Positions 44,345-54,449 of a stretch of DNA of 64,000 nt are shown in pieces. The notes below the pieces were generated by a model. That model had not been told where the DNA came from and searched no databases. It saw only the letters and a list, made by a program, of their open reading frames with translations. The translations under genes were made by a program, and so were the position numbers. The stretch covers positions 1,512,392-1,576,391 of the forward strand of contig CAJINV010000013.1 of assembly GCA_905178155.1 (NCBI GenBank). The letters are read 5' to 3'. The stretch is from Amoebophrya sp. A120 (taxonomy: Eukaryota > Sar > Dinophyceae > Syndiniales > Amoebophryaceae). Positions within the stretch are counted from its first letter, which is position 1, and every line of letters begins with the position of its first letter.

Positions 44345-47300
44345 TCAATGCTTCTTCTCCGCTGCCGCCGCAGGTCGGACGCCGCCACTCGACGAGGACG
44401 CAGAATTTGTTCGCGTCTTGATCTTTTTTCTTCGGGAAGCATGATAGAGGTCGCTCGTAAAGTCGTAGGGAATGGAAATCGCAAAGTTAGAACAACTCGA
44501 AGAGGACACTGTGTTGGTTGTACAACTCATCGACGCCCTCTTGTTCACGTCCTCGACGTCGGTGCTCCTTGTTGACGTTGAAAAGGCAGCGGCATTGGAA
44601 AGCACCTTCCGACGCTTCAACGCTTTTCCTTCAGTGTCCTCGTCCACCGCAACACAAGAACTGCTAGTGAAAGAAGAACCAGCAGCCGTCTGGCCATCTT
44701 CCACTTGACAGTCTGCTTTGTCCTGTACTAGTCCATCATTCAGATGACGACACAGACGGTCTTCACAATCAGCTGGTTCATCTCCGTCCGCAAGGATGAA
44801 GGACTCTGTCGCTGTACTAGTGTCAAACAGTGCAGCCCGGCGTCCCTTGCTTCTCTCCAAGAAGGCTTCCATTTTCGAGACCACCTCGTAGATGCGCTTC
44901 GGGAATTTGTTGCGAAAGTACTCGTCGCGCAGGCAGAGATTCACCGTCTCGATGAAGGCATACTGCAGCCTGCGCAACAGATCGGATTTCCGCAACCGCT
45001 TCCAAATCTCGTCCACGTCCGCGCCCAGCGACGGAAAAAAGGTCAGGTCCGACAAATTTTTTCGCAACAAAGCCGTTCTGATGATCTTGGAATTCTGCAC
45101 GCCTCCTCCAGTTGTTGATGTTGTCTTCGCGGTAGTTGTTGGCGCACTAGCACTGAGTGGTCCTTGATGTTTCATGTGCGCTGCGCCAGCTGCCCGTGCT
45201 TTCCGTTCCAAAAAGTCCTGCTCCTCCTTTTCCAAAACCGACGCGACACTATCCAAGGGAAAAAGTAAAAGTGTTAGTTACTTACTAGTACTACACCAGT
45301 GCAAAATAAACAGTCTGCATAGAATAAGCATTCATGCGACCGATTTGGCATAGAAGATTCTGCAGTGTGTAACTACAACACTTTTTTCTTTGCATAAGTG
45401 ACTACGTTCATGTAGTTCGGAAACTCCTCAGCCCAGAAATAGGCGCCCTCGATCACAAACTTTTCGAACGGGTCGATCTTCGTGCCTGTCCTCTTTGTCA
45501 TGCTGTTAGTGAGGTCGTTGATAATTTCATCTTCGTCGCCTTCACCACCACAGGAGCTGCTGATATTTTTACAACTACCTGCATCTTTATACAAACCACG
45601 TTCCATGTCGGCCACAACATCGTAGTGCCTCGAGGAGGACGTCGTTTTATTGTCGTCCAAAAATTGTGGTCTCTTATCGCGGAGGTAGATGTGGCAGTCC
45701 TCGAGGTAGTCGACCGAATCGATCCACCGGTCCGCGATGTCGGTCAGCCGCTCCACCATGTCGTCCTTCACGTCCTCCAGTTCGTTCTCGGGCATCGCCA
45801 TGTCCTCGTACTTTTCCATGCCGACCGTGTCGAATCCCTTCCACTTGTTGCTCATGGACAGGAAATGCGCCACGTGCGTCTTGTTCAGTGTGATAATGTA
45901 TCAAATATAAAAATGTCTGGGTCTGGAAGATTGCAACTTGTCATGCTAAATCTGCAGCATGCAAAAATCTGTGTTGCATGCTTACCAAAAGTCGCCCAAT
46001 TTTGACCAAGTCGGGAGGTAGTTTCTCATGCAGGATAGGCATTAGAAAGTTCTCGCAGAATCTGTCATGCTAGCTCCGGCATTCCAGACCTCATGAGTCA
46101 TGGAAAAGCAGCATGACAAATCGCGCATTCTTCCAGACCCAGACATTTTTACACTTGATATAATGGATTCGTACGCGCAGATGTTCAGTTGGTGGGTGAT
46201 CGTCGGTGTCGGTGACAAAGAAGTCGGTGGACAACGGCTATGAAGTAGACCTTGGTGGTCCTTCTTGTTTTTGTTCGCCCCTGCAGCTTCGCCCTGCTCT
46301 ATTTGAAGATGTCTTTGTTCATCATCAGGCCAGCACCGTGTTTGCCCTTGTTCCACCACCGGGGCGGGGGGCTCCGTGACCGACAGCGTGACGTGCGGAA
46401 CGCCGCCGGTGAAGTAAAACACATCGCCCGGCTTGATCAGACAGACCGCCGCGGCCTTCTGCAGCAAGGACAGTTCCAGGTCCGGCAGTTTCATCTTGAT
46501 GTTGTTGACTTTTACTTGTTTTTCCGTTTGTTCTGTAGTGTTGGTCCGCTTGTCCTTCAGTTTTTTAGTACCTGCATCCTCTTCTGCTCCTTCGTCCATC
46601 ACCCGTGGATCCTCTTGTTCGCCACAGCTTGATGTTCTTTCAACTTGTTCAACTACGGGGACCCGGGGTAGAAACAGGCAGTCGGACACCTTTGTCAGCA
46701 GCTCACTGGTGGTCTGCACCGGCCACGCGGCCAGCAGCTTGTAGCCGGTCCAGTTTTTGCCGATGTTCTGCCACAGAATCTGGTCGATGTGCAGCGCCTT
46801 GCCACTGCGGTCGCCGCCGAGAAACACACCCTCGTCGTACCGGTCCCAATACAGCGTGTAGTCGCCGTACTCCGCGCACACGTCGCGCATGTCCCGCTTC
46901 AGACTCGTGCGCACCTTCTCCTTCCGCTGCAGCGGGTGGTAGATCTCGTGGTTGTACCGCAACTCGGTCATGTACAACGTGTTCTCAATCTTCCCCGCAG
47001 GTTTTGCGGACGTCGGTGGCGACGTAGTAGACGTACTAGCAGTGCCAGCATCATGATCCGTACTAGTAGTTTTACTACTTTCTCGTTCTCGCTGCAGCAA
47101 ACTTTCCAGTGCGGTAATCTGCGAACTCAGGTCCTTGGCCTTGCAGACCTCCTTCTGGTACAGAAGCTTGCATGAAGATGTTGATGAGGCACAATTAGAA
47201 GTAGAGGTAGCAGGAGCAGTAGTAGTTTTATCTGCCTGCAGTCCATCTGTGCTTCTGCTTTTCGGAAGCTGCAGGCTCTTGCACTGCTCTGGCGGGTCCT

Positions 47301-48623
47301 CCCGGTCGTGCTGGTAACTCTGACACGTCGTAGGTTCTGTCTCCGCCGGGCTCGCTTCCCCCTCAGTGGTGGAGGTCGGGGACGGAGCGATAAACGATCC
47401 CGCTGTGGCCGTGGTCGCGGCACACGAGTACAACAAGTTCTTCTCCGCGAAAACGTTTTTAGTACTCGCATCTGTTGTAGTTCCCTCCGTGGTTCCTTCG
47501 CCCCCTCTTGCAGGAGGAACTCCTCCTGCGTCAGCACCACCATCATCCTCACAGACGGTGACTGGTTCTACTTTGACGTCCTTCTCCACCAGGTACTGCA
47601 CGCGGGCCTTGTACTTTTCCTCCAACCCGCGCTTCCGAATCTCGAGCAGGAATTCGCGCACATTTCCCGCCTGCAGCAGGCACTCCGCGAGCTCGGGCTC
47701 GAAACAGTCCTTAATCTCCAGCTGCAGCTTCCGACAACCGTCGCCTGTGTTGAGCACGACCGAGGAGTTGGGTAAAGATGCAAATAGGATAAACCAAGTA
47801 GAAGTACACAACTAGACTGCATGATATAATGGAAGCAATATCAAAAACTCTTCCACGTCGGGCATCTAATGATGAGCAAAACCAAAAAGTCCTTCGTTCG
47901 TAGTTCATGTGTAAATAGCGCAGAAAAACTTTAAATATAGCAATACGCAAAACGCAGACACCGTGCAGGAAGTCTCCGGTGAGCAAGTGGTCGATGAATT
48001 CCACGGGATCGTCAAAATAACGGGGTCTGTATTTTTCGAACAATTCCAACGGCCATAGGGAGGCCAACCGCTCCTCTGTTTTTCCGGATTAGGATGAAAA
48101 CATTTTGAAAGTAAAATTTCTTTTCATGCTTTTACCCGAGCCCGACTACGTGAAAAAACTAAAACAACCTAATCTGAAAACGTTAAGGTTAACAGCACGA
48201 CAACATATTGTCGTGCTCGATTTAAGGTTTAAATGGAGTTTGATGTTTACTGCCGCACTATCTACAGCATCTCGTCTCTTCAAGGAAACTACAGTATCAA
48301 CTCGTGAAGTAAGTACCCTGTTCGTTTGCAAATACGGAGTCCGTCCGCGGCGGCGCGGCGGGTGGAGCGCTAGCATCCCCCCCGGAAGCGGCTATCGATG
48401 ATGCGGTCCTCCCATGCAAAGCTGCCATCGCTGACGCTCGAGAAGAAGATGGCGACGCCGAGGATGTTGGGGCGGAAATAGTACTTTTGTCGGCCAACAC
48501 GTGGATTCCAGTCCCGGTGTCCACCTCCTCACCGATCAGCGCTGAAGCTCCTGTTCCTGCTCCTTCATCTCCTTCCAGTACCTCGGGTCTCATTTCCAGT
48601 GTCGAGCAGGAAGTACCGGCCAT
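44345..48623 (-). CDS. JmjC-domain-like Fe(II)/2-oxoglutarate dioxygenase
   Basis: Five exons: 48623-48317, 48075-47962 and 47744-46161 with two GT-AG introns, then 45893-45397 and about 45244-44345 behind two inverted-repeat elements; 1134 codons in frame. The N-terminus includes 'LASLWPLELFEKYRPRYFDD', typical of the strand leading into a JmjC domain. The core reads 'FLGGDRSGKALHIDQILWQN' (iron-binding His-x-Asp near residue 457), 'NWTGYKLLAAWP' (candidate 2-oxoglutarate Lys) and 'IKPGDVFYFTGGVPHVTLSV' (second His near residue 590). Such enzymes hydroxylate proteins or demethylate lysines. The C-terminal exons are acidic to basic and end with an NLS-like 'RRKKIKTRT', which favours a nuclear role. 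Long Ser/Thr/Glu inserts split the domain. The substrate cannot be inferred. Confidence 0.72.
45250..45396 (-). mobile_element. Introner element, family C (copy 2)
   Basis: 147 bp, the shortest copy. Ends TATCCAAGGGAAAAAGTAAA and AACACTTTTTTCTTTGCATA with inner GTTAGTTAC/GTAACTACAAC pairing. Flanks GACAC and AGTGA do not match, so the insertion repeat has decayed or the edges are misplaced. Removing 152 bp (element plus 5) still keeps the frame ('MNVVT' to 'ASVLEKEE'). Confidence 0.75.
45899..46160 (-). mobile_element. Introner element, family B (copy 8)
   Basis: 262 bp with ends TATCAAATATAAAAATGTCT and CATTTTTACACTTGATA and the exact repeat TAATG (45894-45898 and 46161-46165). Excision joins 'ICAYESI' to 'ITLNKTHVAH'. 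Confidence 0.93.
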
Positions 48624-49701
48624 CTTTGGGGTACGAAATCTGCTGGGACGTAGGTCTTGTAGTTCTAGCTACAAATGGCGGAGGTCCTAATTACTTTAGT
48701 ACGTTGCTGGTCGTCTCAAACTTGTGGAATTATATCTTACTGCAAGGCGACCTAAAATGTTCTTCAATTTAGCTGTCGATCACACTCGCCCGCAATGAAG
48801 GCACAAATGAAAATCAGCGGGACCGTAAGACATGGATGAAGAGCGGGTGATACAGACATGAACATATCCATGAAGATGAGCCGCAGGCACCTGTTTCAAT
48901 ATCAATTCTTTGGTAACTTGTTTTACTCTTCAACTTCAAACAGAAATTGAAAGCTGCTTTGCCAGTGCTTGATCCCGGTTCTTTTTGCGATCGCCCAACC
49001 ATCAAAACGAGCACCATGATAGAACATGTACATGCCATGGGAAAACAACTTCTACAACAACTACAACACTGAGTCATATTTATAACTTCTCCTCGTCTTG
49101 GACTGGCTGCATCCAGCCTCGTGGCATCAAACACATTTCTGGAATAAGACACGAACTACTTTGTCGATATCGGATTTTTCGTCTTCATTTTTTTGTACAT
49201 CGATCTCGCGTTCTTGATTTCGAAAGAATTTTAATTTTCTCCCATGCATGGAAAGAAAACAAGATGCAAAAATTTATAATTAATAGAATAAATCAGGCAT
49301 CTCTAGTTTGTCCCGTTTGTGAAAAGCCTTTCTTGTTTATCTTGTACAGAGGGACCAGCTTGTCATGATGGCTTGGCTTAATGCACATTAATTTTGATTT
49401 ATGTTGAAGTTTATCATTTACCCGCTGCAGTATGCAGATTCTTTGTCGTCTCTCTGGCTGCTTGATGCTTGTGGTACAACATGATCGGGCAAGAAAAAAC
49501 AACAAGAGTATTTTGTCTGGTGTGGACCACAGTGGTTTTTCAATTTACATTATGTCTTTGGTTTTTCAATCATACGTGTTCATCTAAGATCGATTATACA
49601 GTTTTCTCCAACATATTAAGTATGTTCTGACAAGGCACGAAAGCTACAACCCTTTGCCCTCCAGTCCCTCCCTCCTCGTTCTTGTGCGTGCCGTCACAAG
49701 T
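48624..49701. other. Intergenic, AT-rich
   Basis: 5' flank of the JmjC-like gene and 3' flank of the truncated tandem-family copy. Composition is AT-rich from 49.0 to 49.65 kb. Nothing recognised. Confidence 0.4.
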
Positions 49702-49983
49702 TCACTGATCCTCGCTTCCCTGTTCCGCCGGACCGACCGACAACGCCGCATGATTCGCCGTGGATTCCTCCTGATTCGCGTCCGTCCTGGCCCCGTCGTT
49801 CACCACGATTTTTCCGTCCGTGTCCTCGTGGTATTCCTGGTCGTCACTGCCCATGCCGCCGGCTTGCTCGTCCAGAGTCATGACATGTCTCTCCCCCGGC
49901 GCAGACAGCTGCAGCTTTGATGTGAGCCCCTCGGCACGACCTGACAGATGCACATAATTTTCTTGCCGAATCCGCATGCCCAT
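49702..49983 (-). pseudogene. Truncated copy of the tandem secreted-protein family
   Basis: Reads 'ENYVHLSGRAEGLTSKLQLS' and 'APGERHVMTLDEQAGGMGSD', near-identical to residues 6-45 of the copy at 52597-54380, then diverges ('DQEYHEDTDGKIVVNDG') and stops at 49702. The rest of the family, including the Cys-rich C-terminus, is missing. Upstream (higher coordinates) the homology breaks off at about 50015, where the GGCCAAC repeat block starts. A short expressed 94-aa protein cannot be excluded, since the frame is intact and ATG 49983 is conserved with the other copy. Confidence 0.6.
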
Positions 49984-50029
49984 GCGTGCCGTCAGCACAG
50001 CCGACACTGACACTGTTCAAACTTTCCAA

Positions 50030-50480
50030 AGCTGTCGCGATTTGCGAGACCGCTCACCGCCCAACGGCCAACGGCAGCCGGCCAAATCGCAAACGGCCAA
50101 CGGCCAAATCGCACGCGGCCAATGGCCAACGGCCAACGGCCAAATCGCAAACGGCCAACGGCCAAGGGCCAACGGCCAAATCGCAAACGGCCAACGGCCA
50201 ACGGCCAAATCGCAAACGGCCAAATCGCAAACGGCCAACGGCCAACGGTTAACGGCCAAATCGCAAACGGCCAACGGTTAACGGCCAAATCGCAAACGGC
50301 CAACGGCCAACGGTTAACGGCCAAATCGCAAACGGCCAACGGTTAACGGCCAAATCGCAAACGGCCAACGGTTAACGGCCAAATCGCAAACGGCCAACGG
50401 CCAAATCGCAAACGGCCAACGGCCAAATCGCAAACGGCCAACGGCCAGCGGTCATATCGCAAACGGCCAGCGGCCAGGCC
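50030..50480. repeat. Word-like tandem repeat, block 1 (GGCCAAC / GGCCAAATCGCAAAC)
   Basis: Built almost wholly from a few words: CGGCCAA, CGGTTAA, CGGCCAAATCGCAAA, CGGCCAG. Each unit starts CGG and ends AA or AG, and word order is irregular, so no single period fits. The lead-in CTTTCCAAAGCTGTCGCGAT (50026 on) recurs at the start of block 2. Frames on both strands are open only because the words lack stops. Confidence 0.9.
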
Positions 50481-50669
50481 GCAACTCGCAAAATAGTTTG
50501 CAACGCGACGCCAAGTATTCTGTAGCTTCAAAGATTTTGCGACAGACTCAAAATAATTCGCGAGTCCAAATATTTTGCAACGCAAAAAGTGTCTCAATGA
50601 GCTGCGCGCGTTAAAACTTTGCGACGGGGAGGAAAATCGCCCACGCCGGCAATTTTTTGAAAGTTTTGA
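50481..50669. repeat. AT-rich carrier segment between repeat blocks
   Basis: Loose short words such as TTTGCAACGC, AAATATTTTGCAACGCAAAA, TTCTGTAGCTTCAAAGATTT and TTGCGACAG. The same string of words reappears after block 2 (50930-51190), so block plus carrier forms a higher-order repeat of about 650 bp. Confidence 0.75.
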
Positions 50670-50930
50670 AACTTTCCAAAGCTGTCGCGATTTGCGAAAT
50701 CGCTCACCGCCCAACGGCCAACGGCAACCGGCCAAATCGCAAACGGCCAACGGCCAAATCGCACACGGCCAATGGCCAACGGCCAACGGCCAAATCGCAA
50801 ACGGCCAATGGCCAGCGGCCAAATCACAAACGGCCGCCGCTTAGCGGCCAAATCGCAAACGGCCAACGGTTAACGGCCACCGGCCAAATCGCAAACGGCC
50901 AGCGGTCAAATCGCAAACGGCCAGCGGCCA
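50670..50930. repeat. Word-like tandem repeat, block 2
   Basis: Second array of the same words, opening with the same CTTTCCAAAGCTGTCGCGAT lead-in and CTCACCGCCCAACGGCCAAC as block 1, but shorter and with point changes. Confidence 0.88.
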
Positions 50931-51190
50931 AGCCGCAACTCGCGAAATATTTTGCAACTCCAAACATTCTGTAGCTCCAGAGATTTTGCGACAGAAAAAA
51001 AATACTCCGCAAGTCCAAACATTTTGCACAGCACAACACTTCTCAACCCAAAACATTTCGCGACTCCAGAGATTCTGTAGCTTCAAAGATTTTGCGACTC
51101 AGAATATTTCGCAAGTCCAAATATTTTGCAACGCAAAACATTTCTCAACCCAAAACATTTCGCAACTCCAAACATTTTGCAAGTTCAAAT
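50931..51190. repeat. AT-rich carrier segment, second copy and expansion
   Basis: Words GCAACTCCAAACATTTTGC, AACGCAAAACATTTCTCAAC and CAAAACATTTCGC recur at roughly 18-22 bp intervals with substitutions, on from the first carrier copy. Confidence 0.75.
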
Positions 51191-51440
51191 ATTCTATCGC
51201 CAACGGGAAACGGCCAACGGGAAGCGGCCAACGGGAAGCGGCCAACTGGAAACGGCCAACGGGAACCGGCCAACGGGAACCGGCCAACGGGAAACGGCCA
51301 ACGGGAAACGAAACGGCCAACGGGAAACGGCCAACGGGAAACGTACGGCCAACGGGAAACGTACGGCCAACGGGAAACGGCCAACGGGAAACGGCCAGCG
51401 GGAAACGGCCAGCGGGAAACGGCCAACGGGAAACGTGTCG
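51191..51440. repeat. Word-like tandem repeat, block 3 (GGCCAACGGGAAAC)
   Basis: Near-14-bp unit CGGCCAACGGGAAA with variants (GGGAAGC, GGGAACC, GGCCAGC, and a GTAC insert twice). It shares the CGGCCAA word with blocks 1 and 2 but replaces the AATCGC word. Confidence 0.9.
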
Positions 51441-51715
51441 CAAAGGAAGCGAAATACTTTGCGGCGCAAAATATTTCGCAACGCAAAACATTTCACAACT
51501 CGAAAAATTTCCCAACGAAAAATATTTTGCCAGCCAAAAACCTCGCAAGCCGGAAAATTTTGCAACTCGAAATATTTCGCAAGCCCAAAAATTTTGCGCG
51601 TCGAAATATTTTGCACGCCCGAAAATTTTGCAAGCCCAAAAATAAACTTCGCAAGCCCAAAAATAAACTTCGCAACAACCTTCCAACCAAACCGCCTCTC
51701 CCATTTTTGCAGCTT
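51441..51715. repeat. AT-rich carrier segment, third stretch
   Basis: Continues the word theme: CGCAACGCAAAACATTTC, CGCAAGCCCAAAAATTTTGC, and a direct duplication of CAAGCCCAAAAATAAACTTC near 51631-51670. Confidence 0.75.
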
Positions 51716-52010
51716 TGAAGGCGGGGGGCACGGGGGGAGCGGGGAACACGGGGAAAACGGGAAGCACGGGGAAGACTGGAAACACAGGAAAAGCGCGCGG
51801 GAAGCCCGGGGGAAGCGGATGGAAAGCACGGGGAAGGCGGGAAGCGCGGCGAAAGCGGCCGGGAAGCACGGGGAAGGTGGGGAGCATGGGGAAAGCGGAA
51901 AGCACGGGGAAAGCGGGAAGCACGGGGAAAGCGGGAAGCACGGGGAAAGCGGGAAGCACGGGGAAAGCGGGAAGCACGGGGAAAGCGGGAGGCACGGGGG
52001 GCGGGGCCGC
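51716..52010. repeat. 18-bp tandem repeat GGGGAAAGCGGGAAGCAC
   Basis: Regular array of an 18-bp unit, about six near-perfect copies between about 51885 and 51995, with degenerate GGGAAGCACGGGGAAG relatives back to 51720. Strongly purine-rich on the plus strand. The period, a multiple of three, makes misleading Gly-Glu-Ser-Gly-Lys-His open frames. Confidence 0.9.
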
Positions 52011-52596
52011 GGAGCATCGGCCCAAGGGGACAGCCGCCCGCGCCCCAGCACCAGGCCCACACGCGAGCAGCTGCCCACCACCCTCCCCCGGCGCCCCCCC
52101 TCTGCTCACGAGGAGACTGGGAGAGGGCGCCACCGTCCGCCTCTCTGCCTGCCCGCCTCTCTTGGATGGAGGCTCGCTCGCTCGCTGCGCGCGAGGGGAG
52201 GCGGGGGCGGAACAGATTGCGCGCAAGCTAGCGCGTGGGGCGCCGTTGTTGCCCAGGGGTGCGGGGGGGGGGCGGTGGGCCCCTACGCCTGGAAAGCAAT
52301 GAATGCCCTGCCCCGGCGCCCGTCCTCGCTGACTCTACCCAAGCGCGCAACAGGGGCCCCAACAAGCACCGGCCCTGCAAGACCGCGCGCGGGAGAAGGG
52401 CGGGGGGGGCACCAACGCGCAAAGGAGCAGGGCGCACCGGCAGGCGTCACAGACGGGCCACAAAGCAGACGCGCGGGCGGGGCGTGACGCGCCAGAGCCG
52501 CGCATGGCGCGGGCTGTGCTCCTGCCTCCTACCTTCCCCCGCCCACTGGCGCCCGCCCGCTGCCGCGCTTTGCGTTGTTGTGCCTAGGGCTTGCCG
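52011..52596. other. GC-rich DNA following the repeats
   Basis: High G/C with runs such as GCGGGGGGGGGGCGG near 52260. Long open frames on both strands are composition effects. No gene recognised. Confidence 0.5.
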
Positions 52597-54380
52597 TCAG
52601 AAACGCGGGCCCAATACGGGCGGGGCCCTCGCACTCACACAACGACGGAGACCACGGGCGCGATGGCGCACCGCCTTCGTTCTTACTTTGAACACGAAGC
52701 GGCGCAGAGGCTTGGCCCCGCCCTGCATCAAAATTTTTTCCCCTTGCCCCCCCTCTGGCGTTTTTCTTTCCCCCCTTTCAACTCGTTCACCCTCCCACTG
52801 CGCGACATAAGCTGCGGCCTTGTAAGACATGTTGGTGCTCAGCACTCCTTTACAGTCGACAATAACCGTCGTGCACGACGCAACTACGCACTGGTGATAC
52901 CCTGTACAGCACGACCACAATCATCGAAACAAAAAGCTGTGCCAGATTTACAATCTACCTATACCTGGAGACACCGGTCCCGCCCCGCTGATCGATAGAA
53001 ACGAGAGGAATTGCTCTTCGTGCACCGGCGCGTTGGTATAGCCGCGTGGAGGAGCCACGGCGATTTCGCCCGAAGCAAGTAGCACATCAGAGGACTGGTG
53101 GACGCGACCGGACTTTCCACCACGATGCAGATGGAGTTGACTGGCAGCCTTCGCGTCCCCCGCGTCCGGACGATTCTCTGCAGTCGTTGCGTCCGATGTT
53201 GAAACACCTTCCCCAAGAAAGCTGCTGCTGCTGCTGGACACTCGGTATACACCAGGCACCCCTTTCTTGATTCGGTCGGCGTCAATATCGGCTTGCTTTG
53301 CTCGAATATCCTCAGCATCAAGACTTTGACGCACCGCGGTAACCCCCTCAGTAGCAATCCGTTGATGCAGCGCGGTCCTCCTTCGCTCCTCGTCTTGACG
53401 CCTTTCTTGCAGAGCGGCGTACTGCGGACTTTGCTGATATTCTTGAACAAGAGTCGCAATTTCGTTTTGGAACGACGCTTGGCTGACCGCAATCGGACAG
53501 CCATTAAAAGGGTTCCAGGACTTCGGTGTGCGCGTGCACCGCGAAAACTCAGAAAGCCCCAGTGTCTCTATGTATGGGAGTGTCAGGATTGAAATCGTCA
53601 AAGTTGAAATATTTTGTCTTCATGCTAAACCGACCGAAACCACTACACAAATAATCGTTTGTCATGCATAAAACGCAGCCCACAAAGTGCCTGTCTTGCA
53701 GAGTAGACAAGTGAGGCAGATTGCGAAAAGCCTGCTGAGGAGCAGTAGAAATAGAGCTGCTAAAGTAGCACGACAAAAGGCGTCTTCCTTACCCAAACAG
53801 CATGACAAACTGGATTTCGGCTCTGCCCAAATTTGTCAGGCGCCACTTGGAAACTGGGTTACAACTGGCATCCATTTTATGCCATGCCAAATCATTTCAA
53901 TTTTGTAGATTTCAAACCTGACGCTTCCATACTCTCCCTCCAAAACGTACAGCATTCACTGCTCGCTGGCCTGGCGTAGTCGCCATTGTAGTGGCAGCCA
54001 CCTTGGTCGCGAGGCAAGCCGTACCTTTCGTAGCTTAGGTGAGCGCAGGTAAAAAAGACTCCTGGTCCTCCTCCTTCATACGTCTGCATCAAGCCGGAGG
54101 TGCTGCTCACGTCGGCGCTAGACTGGATGGGTATCGCGTCGACAACAGGCAACCGGTCATCTGGTTCGACCTCCGCGACGTCGGTCTCCTCCGTTTCCTC
54201 CACCAGCTCCGCGGTGTCCAGAACGTCCACGTCCAGATCGTCACTGCCCATGCCGCCGGCTAGGCCGTTGAGAGTCATGATCTGCCTCTCCCCCGGCGCA
54301 GACAGTTGCAGCTTGGATGTGAGCCCCTCGGCCTCGGCACGACCTGAAAGGTGCACATACTTTTTTTGCCGCATGCGCAT
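52597..54380 (-). CDS. Tandem-family protein, copy A, with altered C-terminus
   Basis: Exons 54380-53932, about 53563-52965 and 52901-52597; the first pair is separated by an inverted-repeat element, the second by a short GT-AG intron (CAG|GTATAG...TACAG). 451 codons in frame. Shared with copy B: 'LDVDVLDTAELVEE', 'PIQSSADVS...GLMQT', a Cys block ('GGCHYNGDYARPASSECCTF'), the SLLSISGAG-type segment here read 'FLSISGAGPVSPG', and the last exon 'GYHQCVVASCTTVIVDC'. Copy B stops (TGA) just where copy A reads Cys (TGT), so copy A runs on for about 85 residues into GC-rich DNA. The N-terminus lacks the signal peptide seen in copy B; an upstream exon may be missing. Function unknown; likely secreted and disulphide-bonded from the Cys pattern. 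Confidence 0.55.
53569..53931 (-). mobile_element. Introner element, family D (copy 2)
   Basis: 363 bp, the longest copy. Left end TATGTATGGGAGTGTCAGGA, right end AAACCTGACGCTTCCATA, with inner pairing through AAAGTTGAAAT. Flanks GTCTC and CTCTC match 4 of 5. Excision joins 'ECCTFWRE' to 'TLGLSEFSRC' in frame. Its interior shares long stretches with family D copy 1 (for example around CACAAAGTG/CACTTTGTG). Confidence 0.9.
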
Positions 54381-54449
54381 GCCTATGCGTGCTATTAGCA
54401 CAACCGACACTGTTATCTCAATACTCCTGCTGGTGGTCAGCACTCCTTT

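Noticed and set aside
50030-51440. CRISPR-like array
   Set aside because: Repeat words are 7-15 bp with no unique spacers, word order is irregular, and the genome is eukaryotic.
51092-52487. Long open frames on both strands through the 51-52.5 kb repeats
   Set aside because: They arise because the repeat words contain no stop codons and one period is a multiple of three. The translations are pure repeats (for example Gly-Lys-His-Gly-Glu-Ser).
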